A stretch of DNA of 64,000 bases from Alcaligenes pakistanensis (GTDB taxonomy: Bacteria > Pseudomonadota > Gammaproteobacteria > Burkholderiales > Burkholderiaceae_B). The stretch lies in NCBI RefSeq assembly GCF_014652815.1, contig NZ_BMZN01000005.1, positions 126,499-190,498 of the forward strand, written 5' to 3'. The notes below the pieces were generated by a model. That model had not been told where the DNA came from and ran no database searches. It saw only the letters and a list, made by a program, of their open reading frames with translations. Every line of letters begins with the position of its first letter. Within the stretch, counting starts at the first letter, position 1. A program made the translations under genes and the position numbers. Shown piece by piece: positions 58,814 through 64,000 of this stretch.

Positions 58814-59851
58814 ATGCGTGTTTTTAAGAAATTGGCCTTGAGCCTGGGCCTGGCAGCCGCCGCCCTGGCACCGACCATGCCTTCGGTTGCCGCTGAAGTC
58901 ACTACCCTGCGTTTTTCCCAGTGGATGCCCCCAGGCCACTTTATCGTGACCAATATGTTCGAACCCTGGGCCCAGGAAGTGGAAAAAGCCACCGAAGGCC
59001 GTGTGAAAGTTGAGTTCATCAACGCGCTGGGCAAACCTCAAGCTCACCTGGATCTGGTGCGTAACGGTATTGCGGACATGGGCATGTCGGTGCACAGCTA
59101 CACAGCCAACCGCTTCCCGCTGATCGAGATTGCCGAACTGCCCTTCACCACCGATGACGGTGGCGTGAACTCGGTCGCCTACTGGCGCACCTACGAAAAA
59201 TTCATGATGGGTGCGGACGAACACAAAGGCGTGAAGTTGCTGGGTATGTGGACCAGCCCTGCCACCGTAATTTTCACCAGCCAGGACAATGTGCAAAGCA
59301 TTGAAGACCTGAAAGGTAAAAAACTGCGTTCGCCTAGCCCCCTGTTTGATGCCATCGGCAAAGCCCTGGGCATCGTGACCGTGAACGCACCGGCATCGGA
59401 CAGCTACGAAATGTTGTCGCGTGGCGTGATCGACGGCATGTACTTCCAGTACGACCAGCTGGATAACTGGAAACTGGACAAACTGGTCAAGACCGCCGTG
59501 TCCGTGGAAGGTGGCTTTGGCAAATCCAGCCAGTACATGTTCATGAACGAACGCAAATGGAAGAGCCTGTCTGAACAAGACCGTGCTGCCATCGAAAAAA
59601 TCAGCGGCGAATGGATTGCCAACGACTTCGGTACCAAATGGCAGGTTGCCGAACAGCAAGCCATTGAAAAGCACACCGCAGCGGGCCTGAAGACCCTGCG
59701 TATCGAAGGCGAGGCCGCCACCCAATTGCAAGAGCGTCTGGCCTTTGTTGAAGAAAACTGGATTAAAGCCGCCGACAAGAAAGGCGTAGACGGTAAAGCC
59801 GCTCTGGCCTATTTCCGCGAGCAGATCAAAGAGCTGAGCGCTGCCAAGTAA
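58814..59851 (+). CDS. TRAP transporter binding protein DctP
   Basis: 345-residue periplasmic receptor with Sec signal MRVFKKLALSLGLAAAALAPTMPSVAAE, then LRFSQWMPPGHFIVTNMFEPWAQEVEKA. Binding-site landmarks are MGMSVHSYTANRFPL and the KGKKLRSPSPLFDA segment that supplies the carboxylate-binding arginine. Start 58814 has GAGGAG. A 139-bp gap separates it from dctM. In this cluster the ligand is likely an aromatic acid such as indole-3-acetate; the family mostly binds carboxylates. Confidence 0.9.
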   Translation: MRVFKKLALSLGLAAAALAPTMPSVAAEVTTLRFSQWMPPGHFIVTNMFEPWAQEVEKATEGRVKVEFINALGKPQAHLDLVRNGIADMGMSVHSYTANRFPLIEIAELPFTTDDGGVNSVAYWRTYEKFMMGADEHKGVKLLGMWTSPATVIFTSQDNVQSIEDLKGKKLRSPSPLFDAIGKALGIVTVNAPASDSYEMLSRGVIDGMYFQYDQLDNWKLDKLVKTAVSVEGGFGKSSQYMFMNERKWKSLSEQDRAAIEKISGEWIANDFGTKWQVAEQQAIEKHTAAGLKTLRIEGEAATQLQERLAFVEENWIKAADKKGVDGKAALAYFREQIKELSAAK

Positions 59852-59879
59852 TAAACCGTTAGAGGCGAGCTATTGGCCT

Positions 59880-59915
59880 AACCCCGCTCTCCAAAAGGAG
59901 AGCGGGGTTTTTTAT
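59880..59915 (+). terminator. Rho-independent terminator after the TRAP operon
   Basis: AACCCCGCTCTCC / GGAGAGCGGGGTT, a perfect 13-bp stem with an AAAA loop followed by T6. This is the clear 3' boundary of the cluster. Confidence 0.95.
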
Positions 59916-59962
59916 TGGCAGTGATCGATGCGCAGCAAAGCCAGGCTACCCGCCATCAGCCA

Positions 59963-61342
59963 TTAAGGCTTAGCAGGCGCACCAGACTCCAAATCGTAAT
60001 GTCGACTCACCGCATACTCATTAATCACCGCCTTGCACCGGTGATAATCCGCCATCGCCTTGCGATTGAAGTGCGTATCAAAACGATCCCTGGACCGTAA
60101 CGTAGGCAAGAAAAAATACTTGGGTAGATCCACATGCTGCCGATGGTTCTTGCGCGCATCGGTCAAGAGAGCAAGCCGCACCTTATCCTGCTGCCAGGCC
60201 GCATGATAACTACGCAACATAAGTGTGCTGGACAGCAGCCAGATCGAACAGCCAGCCCCCAACATCACTAGGAGACAGCGCTGCATCTGCACGGAGCGCT
60301 GCGCCAGCAGATCGTGGCCATAAATAGACAAGGCCACCAGCAGATACATCAGGCCGCCATTCAAGGCCCGTTTGGGAATATTGGGTGCCAAAACCAGAAT
60401 GGCATTGGCCAACAGCGAAGCACCAATCAGCAAAAAAATAGCTCGACGCACCGGCGCGGACGATGCTGGCCCGACCGCGAAGCGCCAAACCAGCATGACC
60501 AGAATCACCCCCCAATAACGCAACACCGCGTCCGGAAAACGACGGCCAAAATGCTCCCCAATGCGCCATAACAAAGGCTGCTCGTACCAGTGGGCAAAGA
60601 CCTCCGACCGCACCTGATTGCCGGGAGCCAGAACCAGAACGGTAACTCCCAACCCCATGCACAGCAGCCAAACCAGATGCCACTTGCTTAACGATCCCGT
60701 GCGCTGAATATGCCTAAACCCCAGATACGCCAGTAAACACCAACTGATAATGCCGGTGTTCTCATTCGAGCAACCTGCCAACAGTGCCAGCACGCACAGT
60801 GCCAATCCCGCAATCACCGAAGGCCTGCCTTTTTGCAGATACCAGACAAACACCAGCGCAAAGCCAAAATTAAACAGATTGGGCCATAGATAATTTGCTG
60901 CGCCTACCAGCCAGAAGGTGGTTTGCCCCAGATCGGGATTCACCAACCAATACAGCATGAATACCAGCACTAGCAAAGACGGCCGCAGCACCTGCCCGGC
61001 CAGACGGGCTCCCAAAGCGGCTAACACGGTGATTAGCCCAAACAACGCTACCGTATTCAGTGTGGCTTTCAGCCAGCCTGGAGCCAGACTGAGCATGCCG
61101 CTGGAAATCGTGTCCGACACCAGACGACCACTCCAGTTCAAGTAGTGATGCTTGATCGACGCCCAGGCAATGCCCTTATTGGCATAGCTGAAGTCATCAG
61201 AGCTCATGGGAGTCAGCCAGTAAATCGCCCAGCTGGCACCCAGCGCCAGTACCGCAAACAAGAGAAAAGCCCAGGCACCCGAGCGGCGGCTGAGCCAAGG
61301 CTGAACCGATCGGGGTTCAGCAAAGAAAAGAGTAGAACTCAT
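59963..61342 (-). CDS. Polytopic membrane protein, DUF6056/GT-C-like
   Basis: 459-residue inner-membrane protein with about eleven hydrophobic segments. The early loop TPMSSDDFSYANKG contains an acidic pair after the first segment, and HYLNWSGRLVSD follows, a pattern seen in DUF6056 proteins and in lipid-linked-sugar glycosyltransferases of the GT-C type. It may modify a surface polysaccharide. The C-terminal 75 residues are soluble. The start at 61342 (ATG) is chosen over an upstream GTG at 61375; neither has a strong ribosome site. It is unrelated to the catabolic genes on both sides. Confidence 0.6.
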   Translation of the reverse strand: MSSTLFFAEPRSVQPWLSRRSGAWAFLLFAVLALGASWAIYWLTPMSSDDFSYANKGIAWASIKHHYLNWSGRLVSDTISSGMLSLAPGWLKATLNTVALFGLITVLAALGARLAGQVLRPSLLVLVFMLYWLVNPDLGQTTFWLVGAANYLWPNLFNFGFALVFVWYLQKGRPSVIAGLALCVLALLAGCSNENTGIISWCLLAYLGFRHIQRTGSLSKWHLVWLLCMGLGVTVLVLAPGNQVRSEVFAHWYEQPLLWRIGEHFGRRFPDAVLRYWGVILVMLVWRFAVGPASSAPVRRAIFLLIGASLLANAILVLAPNIPKRALNGGLMYLLVALSIYGHDLLAQRSVQMQRCLLVMLGAGCSIWLLSSTLMLRSYHAAWQQDKVRLALLTDARKNHRQHVDLPKYFFLPTLRSRDRFDTHFNRKAMADYHRCKAVINEYAVSRHYDLESGAPAKP

Positions 61343-61662
61343 CGTAACGAAGAGGCGGTGTGTGGTCAGGCCCACGAAGACGACATTTCATATCGTTCAT
61401 GGCGCCCGAAGTTGATGCCCCGGTGATATCGCGTATTTACCGGGCGTGAAGGGTGGAAAGTATCTCAGATACCCGTTGAAACGCTGCGTTTAACCGCCTT
61501 GCCAACCGTCATCCTTTAAATCTAAACCAAATCGGGGTTTTCCCTGCTTTTGCGGCTTCTTGCGCTTATTGGCTAGGCACTGCGCAAAGTGGATATACCG
61601 ACCCAAACAGCACTTCTACCATTGGCTCCATCGTCATACCTAAAAAACAAAAGGAGAAGGAC
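61343..61662. promoter_or_regulatory. Divergent control region before the outer-membrane channel gene
   Basis: 320 bases between the membrane-protein gene and the channel gene. It contains the palindrome GTATCT-C-AGATAC (61460-61472) and an inverted TTGCGC/GCGCAA pair (about 61560-61590), either of which could bind the regulator of the indole-oxidation operon. No TATTCAT-type motif was found, so this operon appears to be controlled separately. Confidence 0.4.
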
Positions 61663-62559
61663 GTGGGGGACATCAATAAAAAAATAGCAGCCGTTGTATT
61701 GGGAGCAGGTGCATTGGGCGCTGGTCCGGCCTATGCCATTGAAGGTAATGGTTTGCCCATTTATCCCGACGGTTTGGAAAACTTCATGAGTGGCGCCCTG
61801 CCACCACCTGGTGTGCATTTGCTGATGTACGGCGGTGCCATGCGCTATGACTCGGTGCGTGACAAGAATGGCGACAAATTGCCGATTCCGGACTTCAAAG
61901 TCGATGTCGCCATGGTGGCTCCGCGTCTGGTGTGGGTAACCGATCAACAGGTCTTTGGTGGCCAGCTGGCTTTCCATGCTCTGGCTCCCTTGTTGACCGT
62001 TAAGGCTCAAGCGGCAGGTCAGTCTCAGCGCCGCAGTGGCCTGGGTGATGTGGTGTTTGGACCGGCTCTGGGCTTTCACCCCAGCGAAAAAATGCACTAC
62101 GTGCTGGGTGTGGACTTCGTGGCCCCGACTGGCCGCTACAAAGTCACCGACAGCGCCAACCTGGGCCGCAACTACTGGGCTATCCAGCCCGCTGCCGCAT
62201 TTAGCTATATGCAGCCCAGCGGCATCAATTTGGATTTGAAGATGATGGTGGACTTCAACTTCCGCAACAGCGATACCGAAACCCGTACGGGTAAAGCCAT
62301 ACACGCGGACTACGCCGTGGGTTGGGGCTTTGGTAACGGCCTGGTGCTGGGGGTTGGCGGTTATGCCTATCAGCAGATTGAAAGTGACCGCGGCCCGATG
62401 GCAGGCGATAGCAAGGCACGTGCCTTTGCCATTGGTCCTAGCCTGCGTTACGCCAACGATAAGGGCTTGTTGATTACTGCCAAGTATCAGCAAGACCTGG
62501 GCGTACGTGGCCGTCCTGAAGGAAAACAATTTTTTGTAAAAGTAGCGGTCCCCTTCTAA
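61663..62559 (+). CDS. Outer-membrane channel, phenol-degradation MetA/SphA-type
   Basis: 298-residue beta-barrel with GTG start and AAGGAGAAGGAC upstream. The signal peptide MGDINKKIAAVVLGAGALGAGPAYA is followed by EGNGLPIYPDGLENFMSGALPPPG, the characteristic opening of the phenol_MetA_deg family, and the protein ends in KVAVPF with the terminal phenylalanine. These channels are commonly the first gene of aromatic-degradation operons and assist entry of hydrophobic substrates. It is followed by an SDR and an indole/styrene monooxygenase homologue. Confidence 0.85.
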   Translation: MGDINKKIAAVVLGAGALGAGPAYAIEGNGLPIYPDGLENFMSGALPPPGVHLLMYGGAMRYDSVRDKNGDKLPIPDFKVDVAMVAPRLVWVTDQQVFGGQLAFHALAPLLTVKAQAAGQSQRRSGLGDVVFGPALGFHPSEKMHYVLGVDFVAPTGRYKVTDSANLGRNYWAIQPAAAFSYMQPSGINLDLKMMVDFNFRNSDTETRTGKAIHADYAVGWGFGNGLVLGVGGYAYQQIESDRGPMAGDSKARAFAIGPSLRYANDKGLLITAKYQQDLGVRGRPEGKQFFVKVAVPF

Positions 62560-62581
62560 GGGCCCGCGGCAGGAGATCGAC

Positions 62582-63364
62582 ATGAAAGGACTGAAAGACA
62601 AGGTAGTCATCGTGACCGGCGGCGCAACGCGTGTAGGTGCAGGCGTGGTCGAGGTTCTGATGGGCTACGGCGCACGTGTGGCGGTGTTCGATATTGATGC
62701 AGCCGGTGGCCAACAGGCTGTGGGCAGCGATGCCGCCAAAGCCAAATTCTGGCAAGTGGACATCACGAACGACCCAAGCCTGAATACCGCTATTGAGCAG
62801 GTCAAGGCGCACTTTGGCCGCCTGGATGGTTTGGTCAATCTGGCCTGTTCCTATCTGGACGAAGGCATGGTCTCCAGCCGTGCAGACTGGCTCAAGGCTT
62901 TGGACATCAATCTGGTCAGCGCGGTGCAGGCTGCTAAGGCCGTGCGTCCTTTGTTGCCGCGTGGTGGCTCCATCGTCAACTTCACGTCCATTTCATCGTC
63001 GATTGCACAAACCGGGCGCTGGTTGTACCCGGTCTCCAAAGCCGCTCTGTTGCAACTGACACGCAGCATGGCTCTGGATTTCGCTCCTGACGGTATCCGC
63101 GTCAACTCGGTCTCGCCCGGCTGGATCTGGTCGCGGGTGATGGACGAGCTGACCGGTGGCGACCGCGCCAAAACCGACCGTGTGGCCTCGGCATTTCACA
63201 TGCTGGGCCGCGTGGGCGATCCCCAGGAAGTGGGCGAAGTCGTGTCCTTCCTGCTCTCGGACTCTGCCAGCTTTGTGACCGGTGCCGACTATGCCGTGGA
63301 TGGTGGCTACTCGGCCATGGGTCCCGAGCAAGGTGTCCCTGCCATTCCTAAATTGGCTGAATAA
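62582..63364 (+). CDS. Short-chain dehydrogenase/reductase next to the indole oxygenase
   Basis: 260-residue classical SDR: TGGATRVGAG near residue 12, NLACSYLDEG in place of the usual NNAG motif (a notable change), serine in FTSISSSIAQ, and YPVSK (Y-x3-K). Comparable SDRs accompany the StyA-like oxygenase in iif-type indole clusters, where they oxidise an indole diol or hydroxylated intermediate. Starts 22 bases after the channel gene. Confidence 0.82.
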   Translation: MKGLKDKVVIVTGGATRVGAGVVEVLMGYGARVAVFDIDAAGGQQAVGSDAAKAKFWQVDITNDPSLNTAIEQVKAHFGRLDGLVNLACSYLDEGMVSSRADWLKALDINLVSAVQAAKAVRPLLPRGGSIVNFTSISSSIAQTGRWLYPVSKAALLQLTRSMALDFAPDGIRVNSVSPGWIWSRVMDELTGGDRAKTDRVASAFHMLGRVGDPQEVGEVVSFLLSDSASFVTGADYAVDGGYSAMGPEQGVPAIPKLAE

Positions 63365-63372
63365 GAAAAACC

Positions 63373-63391
63373 GGGACGCCGGCTGGCGTCC
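63373..63391 (+). other. Small hairpin between SDR and oxygenase genes
   Basis: GGACGCC-GGC-TGGCGTCC: a compact stem eight bases after the SDR stop without a U-run. Probably an mRNA processing or stability element. Confidence 0.35.
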
Positions 63392-63416
63392 TTAGCTCCC
63401 TCAGAAGGAAAAAATC

Positions 63417-64000
63417 ATGCGTAAAGTTGCTATTGTGGGCGCCGGCCAGGCTGGCATGCCCGTTGCATTCGGCCTCTTGGCCCAGGGCTACGAAGTCGCC
63501 ATTTTCACCAACCGCAGCCCCGACGACGTTCGTGGTGGCCGCGTGATGTCCAGCCAGTGCATGTTTGCCGAGGCACTGGATGTGGAGCGCCGCCTGGGTC
63601 TGAACTTCTGGGACGACGAATGCCCACCTGTACAAGGTATTGGCTTTGCCCTGCCCAACCCCGACCAGCCTGATACCAAGGCCGTGGATTGGAGCGGCCG
63701 CCTGGACCGCGAAGCGCAAGCGACCGACCAGCGCGTGAAAATGCCTTACTGGCTGGAGCTGTTTGCTCAGCGTGGCGGCAAGCTGATTATGGAAGATGTG
63801 GGCGTGGCCGAACTGGAGCGCATCACCCAGGAATACGACCTGACGATGCTGGCCGCCGGTAAAGGCGAAGTGGTCAAACTGTTTGAGCGTGATGATCAGC
63901 GCTCCATGTACGACAAGCCCCAGCGCGCCTTGGCTCTGACCTATGTACACGGTCTGGAGCCTACGCCTGAGTACTCGCGTGTGTCCTTTAACTTCATCCC
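63417..64000 (+). CDS. Styrene/indole monooxygenase (StyA-like), N-terminal part
   Basis: The first 194 residues are in the window; the gene runs off the right edge. MRKVAIVGAGQAGMPVAFGLL is the FAD-binding GxGxxG, followed by SSQCMFAEALDVERRLGLNFW and the LTYVHGLEPTPEYSRVSFNF segment, all matching the single-domain flavin oxygenases StyA, IndA and IifC. These use reduced FAD from a separate reductase, expected just beyond the window. They epoxidise indole to indoxyl-type products that lead to isatin or indigo. AGAAGGAAAAAATC precedes the ATG. Confidence 0.85.
   Translation, partial: MRKVAIVGAGQAGMPVAFGLLAQGYEVAIFTNRSPDDVRGGRVMSSQCMFAEALDVERRLGLNFWDDECPPVQGIGFALPNPDQPDTKAVDWSGRLDREAQATDQRVKMPYWLELFAQRGGKLIMEDVGVAELERITQEYDLTMLAAGKGEVVKLFERDDQRSMYDKPQRALALTYVHGLEPTPEYSRVSFNFI

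Noticed and set aside
1-64000. Prophage, integrative element or insertion sequence
   Set aside because: No integrase, transposase, phage structural gene, tRNA-linked attachment site or flanking direct repeats was recognised.

Overview
The window reads as chromosomal DNA of a betaproteobacterium of the Alcaligenaceae type (Alcaligenes, Achromobacter or Bordetella relatives). The evidence is indirect: GC-rich codons, four periplasmic receptors of the Bug/TctC family, two tripartite TRAP transporters, a Burkholderia-type porin, many LysR/GntR/IclR/MarR regulators beside small catabolic operons, and an arylmalonate decarboxylase very like the one known from Bordetella bronchiseptica. No rRNA, tRNA, CRISPR array, transposase or integrase was recognised. 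Almost every gene belongs to uptake and breakdown of organic acids and aromatic compounds.

Layout. (1) 0-8.5 kb: a minus-strand operon of ketol-acid reductoisomerase, a phthalate-type Rieske oxygenase, its reductase and TRAP permeases DctQ and DctM (cut by the window edge), with a LysR gene upstream. Facing it are a class II aldolase/decarboxylase, the TRAP binding protein DctP and a GntR regulator. (2) 8.5-13.7 kb: an MFS-porin pair divergent from an M20 deacylase and an aminotransferase, with a perfect 16-bp palindrome in the shared control region. (3) 13.9-22.9 kb: one long plus-strand operon of a Liv-type ABC transporter (both ATPases fused in one protein), acyl-CoA synthetase, a small SCP2-like protein, alpha/beta hydrolase, HutC-type regulator and enoyl-CoA hydratase. 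(4) 22.9-25.5 kb: GntR, Bug receptor and arylmalonate decarboxylase. (5) 25.7-36.4 kb: a mixed block with a DMT exporter, a CobW metallochaperone with a His-rich repeat, a Bug receptor, a monooxygenase-like/MFS fusion, a GST, a 5'-nucleotidase, and IclR-sulfatase-Bug.

(6) 36.6-59.9 kb is the most interesting part: about twenty genes in six or seven transcription units, with two MarR regulators and a recurring AT-rich palindromic motif at five of the promoters. It encodes a 2-oxoacid:ferredoxin oxidoreductase pair, a hotdog thioesterase, a bifunctional aminobenzoyl-CoA/salicylyl-CoA-type monooxygenase, a gentisate-type bicupin dioxygenase, a fumarylacetoacetate-hydrolase-family enzyme, a nitrilase, an isatin-hydrolase-like metal hydrolase, a Rieske oxygenase with reductase, a CoA ligase, a thiolase-fold protein lacking the thiolase cysteine together with its DUF35 partner, an SDR and a TRAP transporter. 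Read together, they fit degradation of indole-3-acetate (auxin): oxygenation to dioxindole-acetate, CoA activation, retro-aldol release of isatin and acetyl-CoA, hydrolysis to isatinate, oxidative decarboxylation to 2-aminobenzoyl-CoA, then 5-hydroxylation, thioester hydrolysis and gentisate-type ring cleavage. This route is inferred from gene families and context, not demonstrated.

(7) 60-64 kb: a polytopic membrane protein, then an outer-membrane channel, an SDR and a styrene/indole monooxygenase cut by the window end. The last three look like an indole-oxidation operon that could also feed isatin into the pathway of region 6.
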